Position numbers and translations under genes: made by a program
Notes under the pieces: generated by a model
Databases searched by the model: none
What the model saw: the letters and a program-made list of their open reading frames with translations, nothing else
What the model was told of the DNA's origin: nothing
Part shown: one piece after another, positions 42,534-50,927 of the stretch
How positions within the stretch are numbered: position 1 is the stretch's first letter
How the letters are laid out: each line of letters starts with the position of its first letter
DNA from: Paenibacillus vietnamensis
GTDB taxonomy: Bacteria; Bacillota; Bacilli; Paenibacillales; Paenibacillaceae
NCBI RefSeq assembly: GCF_020169515.1
Contig: NZ_JAHMHW010000002.1
Coordinates: 310,001-374,000, forward strand
Direction: 5' to 3'
DNA: 64,000 nt

Positions 42534-43258
42534 GCTCCTTTCACCCCTTCATATAGAAGCTCCGCCAAATGCATGACGCGAACCGGCTCGTTCCGGTAAC
42601 GCAAATTGCCGGCAATGTTCAGCAGGCATGCCATGTCGAGGCCGACCAGCACCTCGGCTTCCGTCTCCAGCACGTGATCGACCTTCTCCGTTACCATCGC
42701 ACCGGAAATATCCGCCATTTTCACCGCGAACGTTCCCCCGAAGCCGCAGCAATCCTCAGCGAACGGGAGCGGCACGAGATCAAGCCCCTTAACGTTGCCG
42801 ATCAGCGCCATCGGCTCGTCCTTCACGCCCAGCAGACGGCTGCCGTGGCAGGAAGGATGGTAAGTCACCTTATGCGGGAAAGAGGCGCCGACATCCGTAA
42901 CGCCCAGCACTTTGACAAGAAACTGCGTAAATTCATACGACTTGCTTTGCAGCCGGTTCGCACGTTCCAGCATAACCGGATCGTTCTCGAACAGCTTCGG
43001 ATAATGGTGAATCATGCCCGTGCAGGAGCCGGACGGAGAAATAACAAAATCGCTGTCTTCGAACGCATCAAGTATCGTTTTCGCGGAATCCCGCGCTTCC
43101 TTCCAATAACCGCTGTTAAATGCAGGCTGTCCGCAGCAGGTTTGCACGGTCGGAAACTGGAGCTCAACGCCGTATCTGGCCAGCAGGCGGACCATCGCTT
43201 CCCCGACGCGCGGGTAAAGCGCATCGCTTAAACAAGTAATAAATAAGGAAACCTTCAT
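42530..43258 (-). CDS. lutA: Lactate utilization protein A
   Basis: 242 aa, two CCG domains (cysteine-rich, heterodisulfide-reductase-like): QTCCGQPAFNSGY and DCCGFGGTFAVK, with further cysteines. It is the first gene of lutABC-lutR. AAAGGGGTG precedes the ATG. The promoter carries a FadR-type palindrome. Confidence 0.95.
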   Translation of the reverse strand: MKVSLFITCLSDALYPRVGEAMVRLLARYGVELQFPTVQTCCGQPAFNSGYWKEARDSAKTILDAFEDSDFVISPSGSCTGMIHHYPKLFENDPVMLERANRLQSKSYEFTQFLVKVLGVTDVGASFPHKVTYHPSCHGSRLLGVKDEPMALIGNVKGLDLVPLPFAEDCCGFGGTFAVKMADISGAMVTEKVDHVLETEAEVLVGLDMACLLNIAGNLRYRNEPVRVMHLAELLYEGVKGA

Positions 43259-43288
43259 TTCCGCACCCCTTTCCTTATGCTTAGTTAT

Positions 43289-43310
43289 ATTATATCAGGT
43301 TGTCAGACAA
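43289..43310 (-). promoter_or_regulatory. lut promoter and FadR/LutR-type operator
   Basis: -10 TATAAT on the minus strand (43289-43294) with the perfect palindrome TTGTC-A-GACAA (43300-43310) 5 bp upstream. This fits the TNGT-N3-ACNA pattern of FadR-family sites. Confidence 0.6.
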
Positions 43311-43318
43311 GTTTGTTG

Positions 43319-43343
43319 AAAAAAATAGGCCTCGTGAGAGGCC
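43319..43343 (-). terminator. Terminator of the rhamnose operon
   Basis: Minus strand stem GGCCTC / GAGGCC with TCAC loop and TATTTTTTTC tail. Confidence 0.88.
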
Positions 43344-43345
43344 AA

Positions 43346-44104
43346 TTATACGGTCGTGACGCCAATCCCTTTGTCCTGAAGCTGCGACAACAGCCCGTCA
43401 GGCAGGCGGCGGTCGGTAATGACCGCGTGGATATCGCTCAGCTCGGCGACGTGCGTAAACGCTTGAACGCCGAATTTGCTGGAATCCGCAAGCAGGATGA
43501 CCTGGTCCGCCATGCCGACCATTTTGTGCTTGATACGGGCCTGCAGCTCGTTCGATTCGCTGATGCCGCGCTCCAGATGCACCCCCTTGCAGGAGAAAAA
43601 GGCTTTATCGACATGGTAAGCATCGAGGGAACGCTCCGCCAGCGGTCCTACATAGGACAACGAACGCGATGCCAAAATGCCGCCGGTCGAAATCACCTCG
43701 ATTTTCTCCTTGCCGCTAAGCTCCATCGCCACCTTGATGGAATTCGTCAGCACGGTCAGCGGAATGTCCGGCATGCTGGCCGCCATGTACCACGCCGTCG
43801 TGCTTGCGTCAAGAAGAATGCGGTCCTTCGGACGGATTAGCTTAATCGCTTCCTCCGCGATCCGCTTCTTATCGTCCGCTCGCGTGACTTCACGCTCGAA
43901 GAAAGGAATTTCCGGCTGCTGGTCCTTCACGCTCACCGCACCGCCATGCGAGCGGCGTAACCGTCCGGCCTGCTCCAAGCGGTCAAGGTCTCGCCGAATC
44001 GTCTCTTCGGTCACCTGACACAGCTCGCTCAGCTCCGTTACTCTGATACTGCCTCTCTCGTTTACCAGCTGTACAATTTTGTCGTACCGTTCCGCAACCA
44101 GCAT
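43346..44104 (-). CDS. rhaR: DeoR-family regulator of rhamnose operon
   Basis: 252 aa: N-terminal HTH VTELSELCQVTEETIRRDLDRLE (about 18-40), then a DeoR-C ISOCOT sugar-phosphate sensor domain (LLDASTTAWYMAA, VLTNSIKVAMEL, LLADSSKFG). It is the last gene of the rha operon, as in many Bacillales, and probably binds repeats upstream of rhaEW, with rhamnulose-1-phosphate as inducer by analogy. Symbol by context. Confidence 0.88.
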   Translation of the reverse strand: MLVAERYDKIVQLVNERGSIRVTELSELCQVTEETIRRDLDRLEQAGRLRRSHGGAVSVKDQQPEIPFFEREVTRADDKKRIAEEAIKLIRPKDRILLDASTTAWYMAASMPDIPLTVLTNSIKVAMELSGKEKIEVISTGGILASRSLSYVGPLAERSLDAYHVDKAFFSCKGVHLERGISESNELQARIKHKMVGMADQVILLADSSKFGVQAFTHVAELSDIHAVITDRRLPDGLLSQLQDKGIGVTTV

Positions 44105-44140
44105 AACGTACCCCTTCTTACCTATATTTGAATGCTCCGC

Positions 44141-45610
44141 CTATTCGATTCCGGTTTTCGCTTTGAATGCGCGATAAGCGTTCTCCCACTCTTCGGAGCG
44201 CTCAGGCTCGTAGACATCGACCGGGAACGATTCGCGGATGACCTTGCGGGCTTCCCAAATGTCCGCCAGCTTGCCGCTCGCGGTCCACTGCACGATCATG
44301 TTGCCGATGGCGCTTCCCTCGACGGGACCCGCCCATACGGGCTTTCCGATCGCATTCGAGGTCCACTGGCAAAGCAGCGTGTTCTGGATGCCGCCGCCGA
44401 CCATATGCAGACCATTAAACGACTGCCCGGACAGCTGTTCCGTCAGCTCAAGAACATACCGGTATTTCAATGCCAGACTTTCCAAAATGCAGCGGACGAT
44501 GCCGCCCGCATCCTCCGGTGCCTGCTGCCCCGTACGCTCGCAATACTCGGCGATTCTTGCCGGCATATCTCCGGGATGCAAAAATACGGGATCGTCGGGA
44601 TCGATAAAGGCTGCGAATGGCTTGGCTTCGTGAGCCAGCTTAACTAATTCGGGGAAGTCGTACGAAATTCCTGCACGCTTCCATGCGCGCCGGCATTCCT
44701 GCAGCACCCACAGCCCCATAATGTTCTTCAGCAAGCGGAACGTGCCGTAAGCGCCGCCTTCGTTCGTAAAATTCAGCTCCTGCGCCAGCGGGCTGATCAC
44801 CGGCTCGCCGACCTCCGTGCCCATCAGCGACCAGGTGCCGCAGCTGAGGTACGCGAACGAGCGGTCGAGCGCCGGCACCGCGGCAACCGCGGAGCCCGTA
44901 TCGTGCTCGGCAACCGCGTAGACGGGTACAGGCTCGATGCCGAGCTCCTCGCAAACCGATGGCCGCAATTGTCCGACCCGGGCGCCGGGCTGCACAACCT
45001 CGCCGAACCATTCCGGAGACAGGCCGATCGTACGGATCAATTCCTCGTCCCACGATTCCGTAAGCGGGTTATACAGCTGAGTCGTTGTAGCGTTGGAGAA
45101 CTCGTTGAATTTCTCGCCCGTCAAGAAATACCGGAGCAAATCCGGAATCATCAGAAAATGTTTCGCTTCGCGCAGCAGCGGCGAATCCGCGCGCTTTAAC
45201 GCGGCAAGCTGGTAAATCGTATTAAATGGCAAAAATTGAATGCCCGTTTTGCCGAAAACAGCCGATTCGGACAGTTCGCGCACGACTTCCTCCATCACGC
45301 CGTCCGTATGGCGGTCGCGATAATGGTAAGGGTTGCCGAGCAACTCGCCGCTGCTACCGATAAAGCCGAAGTCGACGGCCCACGAATCGATCGCCAGGCT
45401 GTCCAGCTTGATGCCCCGGTGCTTCACCTTCAAAAGCCCCTGCTTCAGCTCGTGAAGCAGCCGCAAAATATCCCAGTGCAGCCGGTCTCCGACCTGCACC
45501 GGGTCGTTGGAAAACCGGTGCAGCTCTTCAACCTCGATCTTGCCGTTATTCAACCGGCCGAGCAGCGCTCTGCCGCTGCTCGCTCCGAGATCGTAAGCGA
45601 GAATGGTCAC
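44141..45610 (-). CDS. rhaB: L-rhamnulokinase
   Basis: 489 aa FGGY-family kinase. N-terminal AYDLGASSGRALLGR phosphate loop, NPYHYRDRHTDGV, the catalytic Asp region AVAEHDTGSAVAAV, and HMVGGGIQNTLLCQWTSNAI, all typical of RhaB. It phosphorylates rhamnulose. The ATG overlaps rhaA by 4 nt. Confidence 0.95.
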   Translation of the reverse strand: MTILAYDLGASSGRALLGRLNNGKIEVEELHRFSNDPVQVGDRLHWDILRLLHELKQGLLKVKHRGIKLDSLAIDSWAVDFGFIGSSGELLGNPYHYRDRHTDGVMEEVVRELSESAVFGKTGIQFLPFNTIYQLAALKRADSPLLREAKHFLMIPDLLRYFLTGEKFNEFSNATTTQLYNPLTESWDEELIRTIGLSPEWFGEVVQPGARVGQLRPSVCEELGIEPVPVYAVAEHDTGSAVAAVPALDRSFAYLSCGTWSLMGTEVGEPVISPLAQELNFTNEGGAYGTFRLLKNIMGLWVLQECRRAWKRAGISYDFPELVKLAHEAKPFAAFIDPDDPVFLHPGDMPARIAEYCERTGQQAPEDAGGIVRCILESLALKYRYVLELTEQLSGQSFNGLHMVGGGIQNTLLCQWTSNAIGKPVWAGPVEGSAIGNMIVQWTASGKLADIWEARKVIRESFPVDVYEPERSEEWENAYRAFKAKTGIE

Positions 45611-46827
45611 CAGCTGGCACCGCCCTTGCCTCTCACCAGAATATCCTTGCCGTAGCTGCTGCTCAGGTAAGCCTTCATCGGATCGACCGGCAGCCCTTCC
45701 TCTTCGCGGATTGCGTGCAGCAGCGGAGTTACGTCGAACTCGAATGCGCGGCGTACGGCATCCTCGGCGCCAAGCACGTCATCCCGATTGGAAGCAGCTT
45801 CTACTTCCTCGTGGTTGATAAGCAGCGCTTTTGCAAATTGCGTCTGCACGTTCAGCACGGAACGCAGCATAGCCGGAATTTTTTGCTCGATGTTATGCGA
45901 TTGGTCGATCATATAAGCGATATTCTCAACGTTTTTGCGGACAGCCGCATCGGAATCCCCTGCAGCGCTCAAAATTTGATAGAAAATCAGGAACAGCTCG
46001 TATGGATTGACGGAGCCGACGATCAAATCGTCATCCGCGTATTTGCGGCTGTTGAAGTGGAAGCCGCCGAGACGTTTCTCGTCAAGCAGATAAGCTACGA
46101 TGTGCTCGATGTTCGCGCCAGGCAGGTGATGGCCTGTGTCGACGAGCACTTCCGCTTGCGGTCCGAGCTTTTGAGCCAAATTGTAAGCCATGCCCCAATC
46201 CGCCAGATCGGTATGGTAGAAAGCCGGCTCGAAGCATTTGTACTCGATCAGCATGCGCATGTCAGGCGTCATCGCGTTATACATTTCAGTCAGCGCTTCC
46301 TGCATCCAGCCTTTGCGCTTTCTGATACTTCCTTGGCCCGGATAGTTCGTGCCGTCCGCAAACCAAAGGCTCAAATCGCGGGAGCCGGTTTCTTTCGCGA
46401 TGTCAACGCATTCCAGCAGGTGATTCGTCGCTTTGCGGCGGATCGCCTCATTCGCATTCGTTACGCTGCCAAGCATGTAAGCGTCGTCCTGGAACAGGTT
46501 CGGATTAACCGCGCCGATGGACAGGCCGAGGCTTTCCGCGTGGCTTCTCAGCTTGCTGTAATCGTCGACTTTATCCCAAGGGATATGGATCGCAACCGAC
46601 GGAGCAAGACCCGTCAAACGGTGAACCTGCGCCGCGTCCTCGAATTTTTCGAACGGGTTGCGGGGAACTCCTTCTTTTTGAAACACTTTGAACCGGGTGC
46701 CGGAATCGCCGTAGCCCCAGGAAGGCGTTTCGATTTTGAGCGCTTTCAGTCTTGCTTTCACTTCATCCAGGTTAATGCCCCGGGCTTGCTGCTGTTCCTC
46801 GAATAATGCGTATGCGCGATCGGACAT
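45607..46827 (-). CDS. rhaA: L-rhamnose isomerase (Pseudomonas/Bacillus type)
   Basis: 406 aa from the ATG at 46827 (GAGAGGGTG upstream). TIM barrel with metal ligands visible: LIEYKCFEP (Glu), VDTGHHLPG (Asp/His) and HFNSRKYADDD. It is the RhaI-type enzyme rather than the E. coli RhaA type. It converts L-rhamnose to L-rhamnulose. Confidence 0.94.
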   Translation of the reverse strand: MSDRAYALFEEQQQARGINLDEVKARLKALKIETPSWGYGDSGTRFKVFQKEGVPRNPFEKFEDAAQVHRLTGLAPSVAIHIPWDKVDDYSKLRSHAESLGLSIGAVNPNLFQDDAYMLGSVTNANEAIRRKATNHLLECVDIAKETGSRDLSLWFADGTNYPGQGSIRKRKGWMQEALTEMYNAMTPDMRMLIEYKCFEPAFYHTDLADWGMAYNLAQKLGPQAEVLVDTGHHLPGANIEHIVAYLLDEKRLGGFHFNSRKYADDDLIVGSVNPYELFLIFYQILSAAGDSDAAVRKNVENIAYMIDQSHNIEQKIPAMLRSVLNVQTQFAKALLINHEEVEAASNRDDVLGAEDAVRRAFEFDVTPLLHAIREEEGLPVDPMKAYLSSSYGKDILVRGKGGASW

Positions 46828-46856
46828 CACGAACACCCTCTCTTCTATGTGAATGA

Positions 46857-47228
46857 TTATTTAATGGGATACGCCATTGTGGACATCAGCGTATTCTCCG
46901 CTTGTGTGGAGTCCAGACGGCTGTACTGCACGACGATCGGAATATCGCTAGACAGCTCGATGGCGTACGGAACGCCGATTGGAATCGGCGCTCCGTTCTT
47001 CATCAGCGAGCTGGTGCGGATATGCTTCGTGCGTCTGCCCTTGACCACGACGAGAATGTCCTCCATCGGTTCGCGGTCTTCAAAAAAGATCGTAAAACGA
47101 ATTAGCGCATCTTCGGAAGAGGTATTCAGCACACATACCGATTCGTGGCTGATGAGCTCTCCCGTGCTGTCCGGAGGAATAAAGCCGTCCGGAATAAACC
47201 AATGCCTTTCGCCTCGGGCCTGAAACAT
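46857..47228 (-). CDS. ASRT-family (sensory rhodopsin transducer-like) protein
   Basis: 123 aa. HWFIPDGFIPP, SHESVCVLN and FFEDREPMEDILVVVKGRRT match the Anabaena sensory rhodopsin transducer family, a small-molecule-binding beta-sandwich found in sugar operons without rhodopsins. Its place between rhaEW and rhaA suggests it binds rhamnose or an intermediate; it stands about where the RhaM mutarotase gene would be expected. Function unproven. Confidence 0.85.
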   Translation of the reverse strand: MFQARGERHWFIPDGFIPPDSTGELISHESVCVLNTSSEDALIRFTIFFEDREPMEDILVVVKGRRTKHIRTSSLMKNGAPIPIGVPYAIELSSDIPIVVQYSRLDSTQAENTLMSTMAYPIK

Positions 47229-47242
47229 TGTCCGCGGCCCCC

Positions 47243-49312
47243 TTAGCGTGTAAACGCTGCAGGAACGCCGCCGTCGATCGTCAGCATGCAGCCTGTCGTT
47301 TTGTCCGCTTTGGACGATGCGAAAAATGCGATGCCCTCAGCGATGTCGCGCGGATAGATGTTCACGAGCAGCGTCGTGCGTTTCCGGTAGTATTCCTCCA
47401 GCTGATCCGGCTCGATTCCGTAAGCGGCCGCGCGCTCATTGCGCCAGCTGCCGTTCCAGATCGCGGATCCTTGCAAAATGGCGTCCGGCAAAATTGTGTT
47501 GACGCGAATGCCGAATTCTCCGCCTTCGGCTGCAATACAGCGCGCCAGATGAGCTTCAAGCGCTTTAGCCGCACTGTACGCCGTAGCGTTTTTGCCTGCG
47601 TATACCGAGTTTTTCGAGCCGATGAATACCATGTTGCCGCCGATGCCTTGCTCTTTCATCAGCTTGAACGCTTCGCGGGCAACGAGGAAGTAGCCTGTGC
47701 CGAGCACGTTCATGTTCAGATTCCACTCTTTGAGCGAAGTTTCATCAAACGGGCTGGAAGTTGCAAGACCCGCATTGTTGACGATGATGTCTACGCCGCC
47801 GTACACGAGGGAAGTTTCCGCGTAAGCCGCCGCTACCTGCTCTTCGCTTGTTACGTCCATTTTCACGGCATAAGCACGGTTTTCGCCGTATTTCTCGTTA
47901 ATTTCCGCCGCTACCTTCTGAGCGCCCTCAAGGTTAAGGTCCGCCAGCACGACATGTGCGCCTTCGGAAACGAGACGGCGAGCCGTTTCACTGCCGATAC
48001 CGCCGGCGCCGCCGGTAATGAAAGCAACCTTGCGGGAGAATTCGGCTTCCGCAGGAGCAAGCGACAATTTGTAAAGCTCAAGCGGCCAGTATTCAACGTT
48101 GTACGATTCGTTCTCGCTCAGCGATACGAAATCTCCAAGCGTCGTCGCACCGCGCATAACCGCGATCGCACGGTGGTAAAGCGCGCCGCTGACCTGCGAC
48201 ATAGCCCAGCTTTTGCCCGTGTTGATCATGCCGATACCCGGGATCAGGATAACGCGCGGAGCGGCTTCAAACATAACGTCGCCTTCGTTTTTGTTGCGGT
48301 CGAAATAAGCTTTGTATTCTTCTTTGTAAGCGGCGATTCCGGCCGCCAGTTTTTGTTTTAGGCCTTCAACGTCGTCGGCGTTCGGGGTCCAATCGATGAA
48401 GAGCGGAACGACCTTCGTGTGAACGAGATGATCCGGGCAAGCTGCGCCTACCTGCGACAATTTTGGAGAGTTGTGGCCGCTTACGAATGCGAGCACGTCC
48501 TCTTGGTCGTCGAAGGAGAGAATCATTTTCTTGGCGTCGCTGACCGCGCCGCGGATTGTCGGCATGACTTGTGCAGCAACAGTTCTGCGGACGTCGGCCG
48601 GCAGCACCTCGTGCTTCACGCCGCCAAACAGCGAAGCTGCGTCAAAGCGGGCTTCGATGAACGCTTCCGCTTCGGAGATGATTTTGATCGTTTGCGCGTA
48701 ACATTGCTCCGACGTTTCGCCCCAAGTAACCAGACCGTGCTTCTCCATCAGGACAAGCTCTGCATTCGGGTTCGCAAGAACGCCTTCTGCGATCATTTTG
48801 GAAAGAGTGAAGCCTGGACGCACGTAAGGAACCCAGACGAAACGGTCGCCGAAAATTTCCTTGGCAAGCGCCTTGCCGTTATCCGCGCAGCAAAGGCTGA
48901 TAATCGAATCGGGATGCGTATGATCCACATGCTTAAATGGAAGAAACGCGTGCAGCAGCGTTTCGATCGAAGCGCGAGGGTGCTTGGCGTCGATCATGCA
49001 GTTCGCAAGGTAAGCAACCATTTCCTCGTCCGGCATTTCGGAGCGCTCGAACAACGGACGGATATCGTCCATGCGAAGGCCTGTGAAATTGCCCGCTTTC
49101 ATCGTTGCCAGGTCGGAGCCGCTGCCTTTTACATACATAACCTCAACGTCACGGCCGCGGAAGTCCTTTACGATCGTTTTGCTGGATGTATTGCCGCCGC
49201 CGTAGTTGCAGACGCGGCGGTCTTCGCCGATGATGTTGGAGCGGTATACAAGCTCAGCCAGTCCGCCTTCGAGCTGCGATGCCTTTTCATTATTCCATAA
49301 GCTTTGTACCAT
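47243..49312 (-). CDS. rhaEW: Bifunctional rhamnulose-1-phosphate aldolase / lactaldehyde dehydrogenase
   Basis: 689 aa fusion. The N-terminal class II aldolase part (about 1-420) carries the zinc-binding HVDHTHPD and HGLVTWGE histidines. The C-terminal SDR domain (from about 425) has FITGGAGGIGSETARRL and the Tyr/Lys pair YSAAK. It splits rhamnulose-1-P into DHAP and L-lactaldehyde and oxidises the latter to L-lactate, which connects to the adjacent lut operon. It is the first gene of the operon; GGAGG precedes the ATG. Confidence 0.95.
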   Translation of the reverse strand: MVQSLWNNEKASQLEGGLAELVYRSNIIGEDRRVCNYGGGNTSSKTIVKDFRGRDVEVMYVKGSGSDLATMKAGNFTGLRMDDIRPLFERSEMPDEEMVAYLANCMIDAKHPRASIETLLHAFLPFKHVDHTHPDSIISLCCADNGKALAKEIFGDRFVWVPYVRPGFTLSKMIAEGVLANPNAELVLMEKHGLVTWGETSEQCYAQTIKIISEAEAFIEARFDAASLFGGVKHEVLPADVRRTVAAQVMPTIRGAVSDAKKMILSFDDQEDVLAFVSGHNSPKLSQVGAACPDHLVHTKVVPLFIDWTPNADDVEGLKQKLAAGIAAYKEEYKAYFDRNKNEGDVMFEAAPRVILIPGIGMINTGKSWAMSQVSGALYHRAIAVMRGATTLGDFVSLSENESYNVEYWPLELYKLSLAPAEAEFSRKVAFITGGAGGIGSETARRLVSEGAHVVLADLNLEGAQKVAAEINEKYGENRAYAVKMDVTSEEQVAAAYAETSLVYGGVDIIVNNAGLATSSPFDETSLKEWNLNMNVLGTGYFLVAREAFKLMKEQGIGGNMVFIGSKNSVYAGKNATAYSAAKALEAHLARCIAAEGGEFGIRVNTILPDAILQGSAIWNGSWRNERAAAYGIEPDQLEEYYRKRTTLLVNIYPRDIAEGIAFFASSKADKTTGCMLTIDGGVPAAFTR

Positions 49313-49337
49313 GGATATACCTCCGAATTTAATTTTG

Positions 49338-49402
49338 GTTTTTGTTTGAATTGATCATATCATATTTGTTTGTTTTTGAATATATGAATTTCAAACAAAA
49401 AC
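49338..49402. promoter_or_regulatory. Candidate RhaR operator repeats
   Basis: GTTTTTGTTTGAA (49338-49350) recurs as an exact inverted copy at 49390-49402, with a variant GTTTGTTTTTGAA at 49368-49380 between. The A/T-rich leader sits about 25-90 bp upstream of rhaEW and also contains CAAAAATAA (49402-49410), the type of direct-repeat box I recall for B. subtilis RhaR. Confidence 0.55.
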
Positions 49403-49410
49403 AAAAATAA

Positions 49411-49671
49411 ATGAACCAAATAAACAATCAAGCTTATTTGTTAATGAATAAACCAAAAATAGGTCCAATGTACAAAATGCAGCAGAAACCTTACATTATT
49501 TCTTTTCACTACACTTCCAATGCACTTTTGCAGCAGAATTGATCGCGCATCGTCCGAAGCCGCCTCCATTCCTTGATTCCGATGCAGAAACTGCAGCAAA
49601 TTTGTCGCGAGCATCCCATCCTCGCCTTTCAGCTGTAAAAACTGCAGTGGTCCGGTTTGAGCTGCCGGAAA
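49411..49671. other. Non-coding gap with CTGCAG-rich repeats
   Basis: Part of the 507-bp gap between rhaEW and the ArsR gene. Short motifs such as TGCAGCAGAA and GCAGAAACTGCAGCAAA recur. No gene is recognised; it may be a decayed interspersed repeat. Confidence 0.4.
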
Positions 49672-49726
49672 TTCGAGGTTCGAGGTTCGGTTCGAGGTTC
49701 GAGGTTCGGTTCGAGGTTCGAGGTTC
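49672..49726. repeat. Minisatellite, 19-bp period
   Basis: TTCGAGG TTCGAGG TTCGG occurs twice in tandem, followed by a partial third unit: 55 bp with 7+7+5 structure. Confidence 0.85.
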
Positions 49727-49771
49727 ATAGCCGTTAAAGTTGTTAATCCCCTGTCTGCTTATTCCACAAAC

Positions 49772-49802
49772 AAAAAAGCCGGAACCGAATAGCGGTTCCG
49801 AC
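49772..49802 (-). terminator. Terminator of the ArsR-type gene
   Basis: Stem CGGAACCG / CGGTTCCG, loop of 5, followed on the minus strand by GCTTTTTTG. Confidence 0.88.
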
Positions 49803-49819
49803 CTGTCCGAAAGCCTTGC

Positions 49820-50725
49820 CTAATCGCAGCGAAGCGTCACGTCGATATCCTGATTGTAATTGCCGAAGCCTTTGCCGAACAGCGTGACGCCCCCGCAATT
49901 TTTAGCGGCGGCGCTGCTGGAAATCCGGAATAAAATTTCCTTGTCATAAGCAAGCATCAGGCGGTCGATCGTAATGTCCGACACCTGGATTCCATCAATA
50001 TAAGAGCCTTGGCGGTTAATGCGGATCGTCTTGATCAGCCCGTGCTGAATGTTTTTGTGCCACCATTCCGGTGTATACAGACCGCGTGTACTGCCGAAGT
50101 CGCCCGGGTACGTCCAGATGCCGATACCTACACCGTTGATGCTGAACGAGATATCCGAAGGCAAGTGGTTGACCGCGCATGGCGTCTCCGAGCAAATTTC
50201 CATTGAGATTTCAAGCGATTCCGGCACTTCGTTATTCACCATATAATTCGGAATCCGGTACTCCACGAAGCCCGATCCGAACCAAAGCACCCTGGCCCCC
50301 ACATGCTCCGGATCGGCAAAATACCGCGGATCGTCGCACATGCCGATCATTCGCGATTCGGATGCCAGCCCGCAGGTCGGCTTCACCTGACACGAGGAAT
50401 AATGGCCGACCGGAACCGATACCGAGTACCGTCTGGCCGCGTCCGCTGCAGGCGCTCCTTTAAACAACAAGGTCGCATGCGCCAGCTGCAAATGGCAAAT
50501 TTTCTGCATTCCCCGCTTCCCCGCTACGCTTTCGCAGCGTACGATGCCCGCTTCCTCCAGCATATGTATATGCCGGGTGACAATAGGAGACTTTATGTCT
50601 AACGCCTCGGAAAGGCTTTTTATGTTCATCGGCTGCTCGCTGAGCAGCTCGATTATCTTTACCCTTGTCTGGGATGAAAAACATTCCAGAAATTTCATAT
50701 TGCGGCTGCTTACCTCGATCTCCAT
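49820..50725 (-). CDS. ArsR-type HTH regulator with large C-terminal domain
   Basis: 301 aa. N-terminal winged helix (about 10-75, LSEALDIKSPIVTRHIHMLE), then a Cys-containing middle (SCQVKPTCG) and a beta-rich C-terminal domain with WFGSGFVEYRIPNYMVNNEV, unlike metal sensors of the ArsR family. It is divergent from the alcohol dehydrogenase/AKR pair and probably regulates it. The ligand is unknown; related regulators in Paenibacillus accompany sugar genes. Confidence 0.75.
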   Translation of the reverse strand: MEIEVSSRNMKFLECFSSQTRVKIIELLSEQPMNIKSLSEALDIKSPIVTRHIHMLEEAGIVRCESVAGKRGMQKICHLQLAHATLLFKGAPAADAARRYSVSVPVGHYSSCQVKPTCGLASESRMIGMCDDPRYFADPEHVGARVLWFGSGFVEYRIPNYMVNNEVPESLEISMEICSETPCAVNHLPSDISFSINGVGIGIWTYPGDFGSTRGLYTPEWWHKNIQHGLIKTIRINRQGSYIDGIQVSDITIDRLMLAYDKEILFRISSSAAAKNCGGVTLFGKGFGNYNQDIDVTLRCD

Positions 50726-50823
50726 TGCTGCTTCCCCTTTTTCCCGGTCGATCCGCCCTCGTCTTATTGCCCACCAATTATATAACCAAAAAGTTAACGT
50801 ATCAACAACAAATTTCGTTCAAC

Positions 50824-50852
50824 TTGACATTCTTCCCCGATATCACTAAAAT
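50824..50852 (+). promoter_or_regulatory. SigA promoter of adh-akr
   Basis: TTGACA, 17-nt spacer, TAAAAT. In the leader, ATAACTT (50866-50872) and AAGTTAT (50895-50901) form an inverted repeat that may be an operator. Confidence 0.75.
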
Positions 50853-50927
50853 AAACGGCGTATACATAACTTATAGGATATTTAGTTGCTTTTCAAGTTA
50901 TCTAAATGTCTTTTTAGGAGGCAAAGC

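Noticed and set aside
45715..46806. Long plus-strand frame of 363 codons
   Set aside because: Antisense to rhaA, which has clear isomerase motifs; the frame has no ribosome site and an amino-acid composition typical of a reversed gene.
47228..48361. Plus-strand frame of 377 codons
   Set aside because: Antisense to rhaEW; no domain seen.
49672..49726. CRISPR-like array
   Set aside because: Units are contiguous without unique spacers and only 19 bp long; no cas genes.
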